A DNA stretch of 64,000 nt, taken from the NCBI RefSeq assembly GCF_022965805.1, contig NC_133114.1, positions 2,440,761 to 2,504,760 of the forward strand, in the 5' to 3' direction. Each line of letters opens with the position of its first letter. Positions within the stretch are counted from its first letter, which is position 1. The notes below the pieces were generated by a model. The model was not told the DNA's origin. It searched no databases and was given only the letters and a program-made list of their open reading frames with translations. Positions 23,028 to 33,931 of this stretch are shown piece after piece. A program made the position numbers and the translations under genes. Source of the stretch: Primulina eburnea (taxonomy: Eukaryota > Streptophyta > Magnoliopsida > Lamiales > Gesneriaceae).

Positions 23028-24480
23028 TGATTGAATTACATGTTGTTTACATGCTTATACTCCGTTATGGTTTGTATTATAAAAGCGTATTCTCCATACT
23101 GCTGAAAAATTAATGGCTTTTCAAAAAGAGACTTTTCGAGTACAAGGCTCTACACCTAGAGCAGGGGAGTCAATACTCTTACAACAAGGGCGATGTTAGA
23201 ATCATCTTTATATGAGTCGACCTAAGCAAAAAATGAAGTTCTGAATCCTTATCTCTAGCCCTCAAGTCAAACCTTCTCATTGGGGATTGAAGATGGAGAG
23301 ATCAACCTTAGACCTTAAATCGATAAGGGAAAATCTAAGGTTGATACTAACGAGCCTATATTGTTTTTAATTCAGGTTTATCAGCATATTTGAGAAAAAT
23401 TAAAAACAAGAATATATATCAACCTAATCATAATCCGGGTTGATATAACTAGAAAATATCCTAGGATATCGATGAAACCAAATTTCTATCTTAAGGAGGT
23501 CAAGACGTGAAATGAATTTAGGGCTCTTGCCTCGGTTTATAGTACATCATCCACCTTTCTAGAAATTTCTGCACTACCTAAGTAGATTCAGGAAGCTCTT
23601 CATGAAACATGGGCGAACAATTATTATTTGTTCAGCGGAGATATTTTGGAGCTTTATTTTTTTTAGTGTAACACTAGAACCAGCAGGAAAATGTTCACAT
23701 GAATCACTTCATCAAGTTAAGAAGATCAAACATGAACATTGAGAAGTTCATCAACGATCCTCCAGAAAATGAAACACATATTGTTTCATCATTCACTGAA
23801 GATGAAATCTCTACTAGAAGTATGGGATTTTGCGTCTGTCTCACGAAGATTGACAAAGTCAAGTTTTCATTTAAGTTTTATCGAAATTATGTAAATGGAT
23901 TTTTTTGTTAAATACAATAATAAACTCATTTTATGAAGGAAACTCATCAAAAATTCTGTAACATGACTCATTTTGGAAGATGGTCAGAAGACATCTTCCC
24001 AGAGTGTCGAAACAAAAAGAGCCAGAATTCGAGAAAGATTTTCAACCAAGATCTAACCGGAGACACACAGTAGAGACAAGTTCAAGCCTTGAAAGACCAC
24101 ACAAGTCATGTTTTTTGCGGGGACCATATAAAAGCAAGAGATTTCCTGACAAAATAAAGAAAACATATGATCCAACCACTACAATAATAGAGCATTAACC
24201 ACTCAACCAATACAAAAGGACGAACCAATAAGTAGTGGTTTGATCGGACCACCTACCACAAAAGTCCGTCAGCCACAACTGGCAATAATTCAAGTCTGAA
24301 GTCCATATTAAAAATCCACCAAGACTTCCATATATATTAAAGACATAAAGAATTTGAGAACATCGACTATTTTATTCAATTTTCTTCAAAAAAAATTATA
24401 ATTTATGTGTTTTGTATTCCAAGCTACGATAAATAGCTAAACAAGTTTTTCTTCCTATATAGGGTTTACTATTGTTAAAA
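23028..24480 (+). pseudogene. 3' part of the pararetrovirus, unidentified coding-like remnant
   Basis: After the solo LTR the low-GC, broken coding-like DNA resumes. Short open pieces at 23699-23911 and 23980-24198 are lysine/arginine-rich. In the solendo/cavemovirus layout this position would hold the transactivator-type gene, but I recognise no motif that proves it. A TATATATTAA sequence near 24330 could be the relic of the full-length transcript promoter. Confidence 0.35.
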
Positions 24481-24989
24481 AAAATAGTATATCTGAATAA
24501 AATTTCTAAGTTTTTCTCTTTTCATGTATTATTTTCTAAATAAATATATTACTGCAGACTTTGAGGTAGGAAACGAAATAAAGCTGTGCTAGATGTTGCT
24601 AAAGAAATCAGCGATATGAATAATCATTTGCGTCTCTGTGGTTAGGCTGCAAGGAGAGTGAACATGCATGACCCAGTGACATTTTGGTAAAAAAAAAAAA
24701 GGTATGACATTTATTGGACTCCATTTGACAAGTGTTTCAATTTAACTTAATGCTTATAATATTAGTTGTCTTTTATATTAAGACAATAATTAATTTGAAT
24801 AGATTTAAAAGGTTGTGGTACCAAACACTCGTTGTTTTATCGGAAGTCATAACCGAAAATAATTATGTAAATAAAATCTTTTAAATTACACATCAAGTCA
24901 AAAATCACAACTTTTTCCAAAGAAATTAGATACTTTACCAAATGTTATGACTGGTAGTAGTGATGATACCTGATGATAATGACATAACT
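24481..24989. other. intergenic DNA, nothing identified
   Basis: AT-rich sequence with an A12 run near 24690. I see no gene, terminal repeat or tandem structure. Confidence 0.5.
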
Positions 24990-26142
24990 TGTCACTCCCC
25001 CAGGACGGGGATTGGTTGACACCGGCGTTGCTCTCAAATTTACATTCGAAAATAACAAGTCTCAGAAGTACAAAATTCAGAAACCAGTCTTTTATTCATA
25101 ATATTCATTGTCTGATACAACTCAAAGAACAAATATTTTACAGCGGAAATGTAAAACCAAACATAATATCATCTTAACAATACAACGGAAAAATAATTTA
25201 GAACAGTCTTCTTCACCAGCCCCATAATTGAGTCTGCTCTTCCTCTTCTAACAATTCTTCATCGTTCTTATCTGAGATGTGTTTGGTGGGTGAGTGATAT
25301 GGTTGTCACTCAGTAAACGGGGGCGGGAATAACTCCCAGTTTTCGAAATCATTTTTCAACAGAAACATTAATACAAATATATACAGAAATTCTTATTTTC
25401 AGAACAGGAATCAGTATTCGGGAATCAGTATTCGAAAATCAGTATTCAGAAATTTAACAAGTAAGCACTGAGCACGTTCGTGAGTTTCATGGCTAAACTG
25501 CTATCAGTCTCCTATATGTTCTCTCCTCTAAGGGGTGAGGCCAGTAATCAGTAATCAGTAATCAGTAGTGTTCAGAATATATATTCCTACCATTAGTTCA
25601 CTAAGTTTCAGTGCTTCAAAAATTAGAGATCAGAAATACTTAAAACATGAATTATCAAACTGATTTCAAGATATTTATACATAAGCCCACTTACTGTAAT
25701 TTGCTAGAAGTTTCGGTTGTTGAAGTCTGGAATCTGCTTGTCTCGCTACTGGATTCTACTGCTTTAAAACAAGCACTCTCTTAACTCAAATTTTCAAGTG
25801 ATAACTCAGGATTTGTGTAACACCATTTCAGAGATATGAGGGTGTTATTTATAGACAATTTTCCGACTGTTAGCCTCCCCATTAATGGTCATAATATGAA
25901 ATTAACAATCTTTATTCCATGTTAAATGCTTCAGTTACAAGTCATAAGCTGAATCAGTAACTGTCAGCTGGAATCTCGCGCTACTGAACTCTTCTGCTGC
26001 TGGATTCTGTCTGCTGGAAAATATCATCTTCTGAAACATTAGCTGCTGCTGGAATTGTTAGCTTCTGCTGGAATTTTTCATTGCTACTGAATATTGCTAG
26101 CTGCTGCAAAAATACTAGCTGTTGGAAATTCGGGTTCTCACA
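24990..26142 (-). mobile_element. solo LTR, 1153 bp
   Basis: On the minus strand it starts TGTGAGAACCCGAATTTCC and ends GGGGGAGTGACA, with TG...CA ends. Flanking 5-mers are taact (24985-24989) and caact (26143-26147), a 4/5 match. Inside are short tandem runs: three copies of a ~15-bp unit with aatcagtattc (25408-25450), four of 'cagtaat' (25545-25570), and repeated gctgctggaa-type units (25985-26130). No second LTR or coding region is present. Confidence 0.6.
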
Positions 26143-26271
26143 CAACTCAAATAGTTTAAAACATACAACAAAATAGTTTTGATCGCTCCCAAGAAAGAAT
26201 AATTATTGTAACAAAATACTTTCAACTATATTTTTATGAATCATTGGCTAACATTTAATCAAAATGTTAAA

Positions 26272-26451
26272 GAGTATGTCTCATGTGAGACCGTCTCACG
26301 AATATTAATATGTGAGACGTGTCAACCTTCCGATATTCACTATAAAAAGTAATACTCTTAGCATAAAAAGTAATATTTTTTCATAGATGACCCAAATAAA
26401 GACCCTTCTCACAAAATACGACCTGTAAGACCGTCTCACACAAGTTTTTGC
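26272..26451 (-). mobile_element. GTGAGAC MITE copy 3
   Basis: Minus-oriented copy running from gagtatgtctcatgtgagac to cacacaagtttttgc. It lies about 470 bp upstream of the GDI start codon, in the promoter region. Its 9-bp flanks are not clearly alike. Confidence 0.75.
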
Positions 26452-26918
26452 TTAAAATACTATTAAAATCTTTACCAGAATTTATTTAACTAATGGTCGA
26501 ATAAAAAAATTTGTCGGTACTTTTAATACGTGATAGGAGATGAGGGAAAAAATTGTAATGAAATATCTAATAAAAAAATTTGATTATTAATAAGATTTTA
26601 ATTTAGTGTATACCAAAATATTATAATTTGTCTTTTAAATGTATTTCTTCTAATTACATTGTTACACTATATAATATAAATTAGAATACCCCCACCAAAC
26701 GCTGAAGACTCGCTCCCCTGCATTGCACAGAATGTGTTCGCTTCGTAGATCTCCCACGGTTCTCGTTTCCATTGATCCTCTTCTCTCTCCCTCCTTCACT
26801 CTATTTTCTACTTTGATCCCTTTTTCATATTGTTTTCTCTTCCCCCCCCCCCCCCCTCTCTACACTTTTTCTGTGTAATTTTTTTTTTTTGAGTTTGAGG
26901 TAAATTTTGTTCGTCGAG
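26452..26918 (+). promoter_or_regulatory. 5' flank and leader of the GDI gene
   Basis: AT-rich to about 26690, then a pyrimidine-rich leader-like stretch (ctcttctctctccctccttc) with a run of 15 C (26842-26856) and a run of 10 T just before the coding region. The transcription start is not determined. The C and T runs are places where assemblies often err. Confidence 0.5.
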
Positions 26919-29900
26919 ATGGATGAAGAATATGATGTGATTGTTCTAGGAACTGGGCTCAAAGAGTGCATTCTCAGTGGCCTCCTCTCTGTTGATGGCC
27001 TCAAAGTTAGTACTTTTAGTCTTCACTCTCCATGCATGGATTTTTGTGAATGAAGTAGGATTGTGTGAGTAATTGCGATTGCTGGCTTTGCATCCCGTGA
27101 TATCTGGGATTGAGCCAAGTAAATTTCTGGGATTTTTTGAATATTGTATAATATGGGAGTTTGTGCATGGATGCTATATTGTTTGTATGATTGCGTGTAT
27201 TGATTTTGCTTGCAGTGATTGTTTTGGTCTTGTTCGTCATTGTCATAGAAAGAACAGGATCTGATGATTTCTGGATTTGTAGATTTAATGGTGTGTTTGG
27301 CGCTGCAGAAATGCGTATACATGATCGTAAATTAATCAGAGTGCAACCATTTCCAATTTTGGATTAATTTGATATGAATTTTCAAATCCAACTTGGCATT
27401 TTCAAGTTTTAATGTCCACTAACTAGCGGCTGGATCAATTGAGTTTTGTGAAATTTGATGTCCATTTACTCTCATCATTGCTTCAGATTTGATTAAAGAT
27501 AAAGCTTCTAAGATTTAATCTTGTGTTCTCCTAACAGGTGCTTCACATGGACAAAAATGACTATTATGGAGGAGAATCCTGCTCTCTCAATTTAAATCAG
27601 GTAATACTTGTTGATACAATCACGGGTAATACTTGTTGATACAATCACGGAATATGTACGGTCTCTTATCAAATGCAAAATTCCAAGCCCTTAGGTCAGT
27701 TTTATTTTATAATATCTATACAAACCGTATCGTTCAAAGAAAAATAGATTAGTAGAGTGAATATCCATATATTATTTGAACTTCATGTCGAGTTTCCCCT
27801 GTTTGTTTTAACAATTTATATTTGGTTCCATAGCTCTGGAAACGCTTCAGGGGAAATGACCAGCACCCAGAGCAATTAGGAGCTAGCAGAGAGTACAATG
27901 TTGATATGATTCCAAAGGTATTTGAGATTTTCTAATGATATTAACTCTTTTACCTTCCACGGTTGTGCTACAATGCTCCAAGGTTGGTGAGTCATATGGA
28001 TACATCGAATCTCAAGATATTCCCATGCAACTTTTGCTGTTGAGTTTCAACTTCTGATAATAGACTGGCTCAGAATGTCTCAAGCCTTTGAAAATTTAAA
28101 ATTTAATAATTAAATTTGAGTTCAATGTTATATTTTATTTAATAGTTCATGATGGCGAATGGAAAATTGGTACGGGTGCTTATCCATGCGAATGTTACCA
28201 AGTATCTGAACTTCAAGGCAGTAGATGGTAGTTTTGTCTACAACAAAGGAAAGGTATGCTGCTTGGGTAAAGTTTAACAGTTATTTGCTTCATTCTCCTT
28301 ATCTTATTAAATTTAATTCCCTCAGATCTATAAAGTTCCTGCTACTGATGTCGAAGCACTAAAATCTCCATTAATGGGGCTGTTTGAAAAGCGTCGTGCA
28401 AGAAAGTTTTTTATTTTTGTGCAAGAATTCGAAGAGAGCACCCCAAAAACTCATGAAGGGATGAATCTGGATACGATCACAGCGAGAGAACTTATTGCGT
28501 TAGTTTTTCAGCATTTCATATTATTGAACCACGCTGCAATTTTTATCACTTCCTCGATCTTGGTAGAGATTTGAATATCTATTCAACTAATTAATGCAAG
28601 GAATTATTATTTGATTATCTCCTAGTCAGTCAATTTTTCCCATTGCATTTGACGAATCACAAGTCACATGGTTATGGCATCATGGAAAGTTAGCTTAAAA
28701 AACTTATTTGTATAATTTAAATTGACAACCATCTTTGCTTTCTGGTGCAGAAAATATGAACTCGAAGATGACACGATTGATTTTATTGGTCATGCTTTGG
28801 CACTCCATAGTAATGATAGTTACTTGGATCAGCCAGCTATGGATTTTGTTAAGAGAATGAAGGTAGATGTTTTTATATTTATAGTTGGCATGTCTAATGA
28901 ATATCAAGTTTTACTGTTCTTGACCACACCTTTTAAGCCTAGAACAAGGGGAAAGAACATACTGTTAGACGTATGTTTGCTTTGAAAATGTAATTTATAT
29001 ATTATTATATCAGTACATATATGTATATGTGTGTATATATGTGTGTATTGTAATGTTTGGTCTTAAATTTTATATTTTGCTGAAATATTTTGAGAAAAGG
29101 TCAGACAGATAAAAAATGTATGATTGATATTATTTTCTTAGTAAAACTATTTTATTTAATTACGTGTAAAATGATATTTTTGTGGATGATAATTAGATTG
29201 GAGTATTTTTTAAAAATTATAGAATATAATATATTCGATGAAAAGATTCTATAATAATATAGTAATTTACGGGGGTGAAAAAATGATATAAATGTGATGA
29301 TTATGTTGGAAGGTGTAGATAATGATGGAAATGTATTTTCGTGGAAATGATTACAGTTAAGAAGAAGATATTTGAGTCTGTTTTTGTATTTGGACAATAG
29401 ATTTGGGGAATTAAAAATTTTGAGTACACTTTCTGATGGACTAGCTGTATGTGGTTCGAATTTGATATCTCTCATAGACATTATTTTTTTATAAAAAAAT
29501 TTAATATTTCCTTTTGCAAAGTTTTTCTTACTGAAGAGGTAGTGTTTAATAACTATTATTTTAATCTCGAAAAGCTGTATGCCGAATCTTTGGCACGTTT
29601 CCAAGCGGGATCCCCATACATCTATCCATTGTATGGACTGGGAGAATTGCCTCAGGTTTGTGTGCTTCTTTATATCATTTTCATGTTTAAAGCCATTCTA
29701 CTTTAGTTGGTGCATGATTGAGCACGCATGTATCACAATTCACAGGCATTTGCACGGTTAAGTGCTGTTTATGGTGGAACATACATGCTGAACAAGCCAC
29801 AATGTAAGGTAATGGTTACCAGAACATGTCTTCCCTTGGTATTATTCTCAATCTTCAAATCTTCTTTGATGAAGAAATTAAACAGTTGCAAGATTACTTT

Positions 29901-31034
29901 TGTTTATAGAATCTGTTTTCAGTAGAGGCTTCAGCTTTCATGTTTATTGTACCCTGATTCCAATGCAAACATGAGAGGTGTTCCTTGCGTTTCAATCCAT
30001 CTAATTGTTTTAGATTTTTCGATTTTACAGGTGGAGTTTGGTGCAGATGGAAAGGTAATTGGAGTAACCTCTGAAGGAGAAACTGCTAAATGCAAGAAGG
30101 TCGTCTGCGATCCTACATATTTACCTGATAAGGTAACTTTAAGTTCCAGCCAACTACTAATTAGAATGACGCATAACAAAAAAAAAGGCAAGTTCATGTG
30201 TTGGACGTTCTTGATCTCCACGAAACTAGTGTAAATATGAATGCCTGTATCCACAGGTTCATAAGGTTGGAAAGGTTGCTCGTGCTATTTGTATCATGAG
30301 TCACCCAATCCCAGACACCAATGAGTCTCACTCAGCCCAAGTCATTCTACCACAGAAGCAACTTGGTCGTAAATCAGATATGTGTGTCCGTGAACTTCCT
30401 GATGTCGTATTTTCATTATATGAAAAACTCTTGTTTATCTTAATCATGTTTGTCTCAAGTTGGTCATGTCTCTTATGCTGAAGGTATCTGTTCTGCTGCT
30501 CATATGCTCACAACGTGGCTCCTAAAGGAAAATATATAGCATTTGTTTCTGCAGAAGCAGAAACTGACAACCCAGAGGTCGAACTAAAGCCTGGTGTGGA
30601 CCTTCTCGGACCAATTGACGAAATCTTTTATGAGACCTACGACACATTTGTACCCACCAACGACAACGATGCTGACAATTGTTACATATCTAAGGTGTTA
30701 TGCTTCTGTCTGTTTTCCTATATATTTTTGTGTCAAAACTGACATCACATACATACATGCGTGCATGTGACCTCATTTAACAATTTCTTATAAAAAAACT
30801 CATTCTCTTTATCGTGTGTTTCAGAGTTATGATGCGACGACACACTTTGAATCCACGGTTACTGATGTGTTGGCCATGTACACGAAGATAACTGGAAAGG
30901 TATTTCACGAACTAGTGAATTTGATCTGTCAAGATTACAGAGAAACTTCTTGATTTTATGCAACTCACTATGATTTTTAGGCCCTCGATTTGTCGGTGGA
31001 CCTGAGTTCGGCCAGTGCTGGTGCTGAAGAATAA
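26919..31034 (+). CDS. GDI1: Rab GDP dissociation inhibitor (13 exons, 445 aa)
   Basis: Exons: 26919-27005, 27538-27600, 27834-27917, 28146-28253, 28326-28498, 28751-28862, 29575-29655, 29746-29808, 30031-30132, 30257-30381, 30484-30694, 30825-30899, 30981-31034; 1338 nt in frame, all with GT-AG introns. The protein starts [18 protein letters not shown] and carries the GDI conserved regions: [11 protein letters not shown], the LWKRFRG segment, [20 protein letters not shown] and [19 protein letters not shown]. The length equals the usual plant GDI length. GDI extracts GDP-bound, prenylated Rab GTPases from membranes and returns them to donor compartments; it acts in the cytosol. It is a GDI and not a Rab escort protein, as it lacks the long insertions of REP. 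No defect is seen. Confidence 0.97.
27600..27649 (+). repeat. 25-bp tandem duplication at the GDI intron 2 donor
   Basis: The unit ggtaatacttgttgatacaa plus tcacg is present twice in a row, beginning at the exon 2/intron 2 junction. The second copy carries a duplicate of the GG|GTAATA donor 25 bp downstream. Use of the second site would add 25 nt and shift the frame. Confidence 0.85.
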
Positions 31035-31969
31035 GCATCTTTTAACGTCCTCTAAATTTCATGGATTACCAACTTTTATTTCTAATATATGGACAACTTG
31101 AGTACGTGATTTTGTTAAGAATATTCATTTCCTTGAAATAGATCAGGACAAGTGTGTTAGGTCCCCGTAGCAGCTTCATTGTTCTACTCTTTGTTTCTTG
31201 AGTAGTTTTTCCTTCCCGTCGGAATGCATGTTCGAACATCGATCTTCGACTGTCAAGCCAACTTTCTTTTGTATGAGTTTTTGCTGAATCTCGCCTTAGT
31301 TTAATTTCATAAAAGCATTGGGGAGTTGAAGTCAAAATCTGTTTGTTTCTGTTCCACACATTTTTCTTCTTCAATTGGTAGGCATTAATTGATAATATAT
31401 TGGAAGGCAATGACTCTACGTCTCTCTTGAAAAACGATTGAAAGGTAGAGTTTTGGACAACATACAAAACTTAAATATATTGTTAAATTGCGTTTTCTAT
31501 TCTATGTATTTATCTTGTTGTGGTTTTGATCATCTATATTATAAAATTCCAATATTAGTAATGTATTTTTCAATTTCCCTATAACTCTGGTCTTTTTACC
31601 CGAGATTGTTGATAATACACTGTACGAGTCATCGTCATTTTTTCGAGAAAAATACTATATTACAAAAATAACGGATTAAGACTGAATTTTAACAATGTGC
31701 AATCAATGATCTATACTTGGTGGGGTTGTGGTACAATTGTACAAAATGTATGGCATCCACGTATATAATATTTCACAACAAGAATGTAAATTATGGGGCA
31801 AACATGATGGGGCCGGACTAGTGAATTATGATCATAAGTTCCAGCCCACGTTAATCACGTCTATTGTCGTGTTCAGGTAAGAATTGTGTGGTGGATTTAT
31901 TTTATTTCTCGATTTAAATAATGTTATTTTTTATTTTTCGACCAGAAATTGTGCCTAAATCCACCTCAA

Positions 31970-31970
<1 letters not shown>
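31035..31970. other. 3' flank of GDI and intergenic DNA
   Basis: The first 100-200 bases are probable 3' UTR. About 31490-31700 resembles the fold-back elements noted elsewhere (ttttgatcatctatattataaaatt and an inverse copy), but its ends are not clear. Otherwise nothing is recognised. Confidence 0.4.
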
Positions 31971-32023
<53 letters not shown>

Positions 32024-32038
32024 TTAAATCCACCTCAA

Positions 32039-32096
<58 letters not shown>
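31955..32096. repeat. duplicated (TA)n microsatellite block
   Basis: The unique flank aaatccacctcaaatatacat occurs twice, each time followed by 35-50 bases of TA repeat, so a ~65-bp block that includes its microsatellite is present in two tandem copies. The TA run lengths are likely to vary. Confidence 0.85.
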
Positions 32097-32100
<4 letters not shown>

Positions 32101-33931
32101 TATATAAAAGATAGGCTGATGTAATCCTTGGGGCATAAGCGAGTTGATCAGACTTGAAGTGACGTTGGTTGATTCTCCCTACTTCTTCGTTCGATTATCG
32201 TATGGAGCATATTCCACACTAAAATAATGTGGAGTATGTTCTCGAGATCAGTGTTTTTTGTCATCTCCTTCGAATCTCTGCTTACTCGTGAACATCCTTC
32301 AATTTACTTTTTCGTCTGGGTTAAGAGGAGTGGCGGAGCCAAATTATTATTTCTATCTGGGCTAGAATTTTGTAAGATAAGGTTGAGTTAGTATTGGTAA
32401 ATGGAATCTCCGGACTATCGAAAAATTAGACTAAATTTTATATACAAAAAATAGAGGGAAAAAAAGATAGGTCTATTATAAAATAAATAAAACTAGATCT
32501 ATACTTGCAGGGGTCGATCAATCGCGCGTTTTATACTAGAAGCGTGCAAGCCTCATTAAACATTAAACTTGCTATATGTTTCATAATATTATGTAGGAAA
32601 CAAATTATTAATATTATTAATTATTATTATATGTTTACGATTTATAATATATATAATATATGATATATACAGAAAATTCTACTTTTAAACTTTAAATATG
32701 GTAAAAACGATATATTAATTTGAGCCGATTGAGAGATAAAAGAATAAAGACAAAATTTGTGTGAGACGGTCACGGATCGTATTTTGTGAGACATATATCT
32801 TATTTGGGTCATCCATAAATATTACTTTTTATGTTAATAGTTTTACTTTTTATTGTGAATATCAGTATGATTGACTCGTCTCATAGATAAAAAATTGTGA
32901 GATCGTCTCATAAGAAATCTACTAAAAAATACAAGTAATAATGGTTTAAAGACAATCATTTGAGAAACCAAAAAAATATATTGAAGGTTCATTTCACATT
33001 TGGAAAAATTGACCAAATTTGAAATCATAAATAGCTCGAAAATGAGGAGATCCAGTCTTATCCAATATTAAAAAAAGGAAAAAATCTTATCCATCGTAGA
33101 AGCCACATATATTTTTTTCAAGAATTAAAAATTCTTACCCATTGTAGAAGCCACATATTTTTTTTTTCTTTCATAATTATATATTTTTAGACTATTATTT
33201 ATGCACGTAAGATTGTCTCATGAGATTTTTTTGTGTTCAGACTCGCAAAAAATCCAATTCCAAGTTATTGGCATTTTGCATTGTTTACTTCGTTCAAAAT
33301 TTGAATAAATTAAAGTATTTTAAAAAAATCTTGAATATGGTAATTTAAAGCCAAAACATGTCAACATTTTAAATTTGGGAGTTTAAGAGAGGCCAAAATC
33401 CATCCGATATTAATATATAAATTAGAGAAATTTTTTTAGCTTAAGAACAATATTGTTTTTTAATTTCCTCAATTTCAAATAATAATATCTTCTTTATTAT
33501 TATTTTTTCAAAACTAATAATATGTTTTCAGGACACCCGCATTCGTTATTGTTATAACACCACACATGCCACATACAAATTACATTAACACATCTATTCT
33601 CCCACATTCATTTTAACATTCACATTCATTATTTGTAGGTCCCGCTGTCCACTCATTCATCTTATTATTATTTTAAATTAAATAAATTCAATTTCAATTT
33701 TTTTAATAAATTAAAATTATTATTATTTTATATTAATAATAATATGTTTTTATATATTTAGTACGTAAAATAATTTAATTTTATGAGTGTCATTTATTTA
33801 AAATTAAACATTTATTATAAACCTAAAATAAAACGGTACAACATATAATAAATGAAAATTACAATGAATGAAAACTATAACAAATGAAAATTACAATAAT
33901 CGAAAATTACAATAACTAGAAATTAAATATT
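32097..33931. other. intergenic, repeat-derived DNA
   Basis: It contains a MITE (listed) and a tggcggagcca segment near 32331 that also occurs near 62465. Homopolymer-rich AT DNA fills the rest. A possible left boundary of the transposon carrying the SANT-type gene lies near 33530 (acacccgcattcg), but no clear terminal inverted repeat was found. Confidence 0.35.
32750..32925 (+). mobile_element. GTGAGAC MITE copy 4
   Basis: Plus-oriented, diverged copy (caaaatttgtgtgagacgg to gatcgtctcataag). The left end has lost the ggcaaaaac sequence. No flanking duplication is recognisable. Confidence 0.65.

Larger units (their letters stand above)
12461..24480 (+). mobile_element. endogenous pararetrovirus (Caulimoviridae-like), decayed and nested
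   Basis: The region starts with taatatcagagc (12461-12472), a 10/12 match to the Met-tRNA primer site at which caulimovirid maps begin. It then shows, in order, coat-protein-like, movement-protein-like, protease, reverse transcriptase and RNase H segments, and a further unidentified coding-like stretch near 23030-24200. There is no integrase and no LTR pair of its own. Every segment has several stops and frame breaks. Four later insertions add 5.2 kb (13823-14410, 17794-18496, 19072-19771, 19789-23022), leaving about 6.8 kb, near a caulimovirid genome length. The CP-MP-PR-RT order fits the solendo/cavemovirus type better than the MP-first petuvirus type; the genus is an inference. A degenerate Ty3 element is the main alternative, but the MP-like part argues against it. 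The right edge is approximate. Confidence 0.65.

Noticed and set aside
25408..25570. Short spaced repeats resembling a CRISPR array
   Set aside because: The units are contiguous 7- and 15-bp tandem repeats without spacers inside an LTR, in a plant nuclear genome.
29152..29604. 150-codon minus-strand open frame
   Set aside because: It covers intron 6 and part of exon 7 of the GDI gene, with low-complexity composition.
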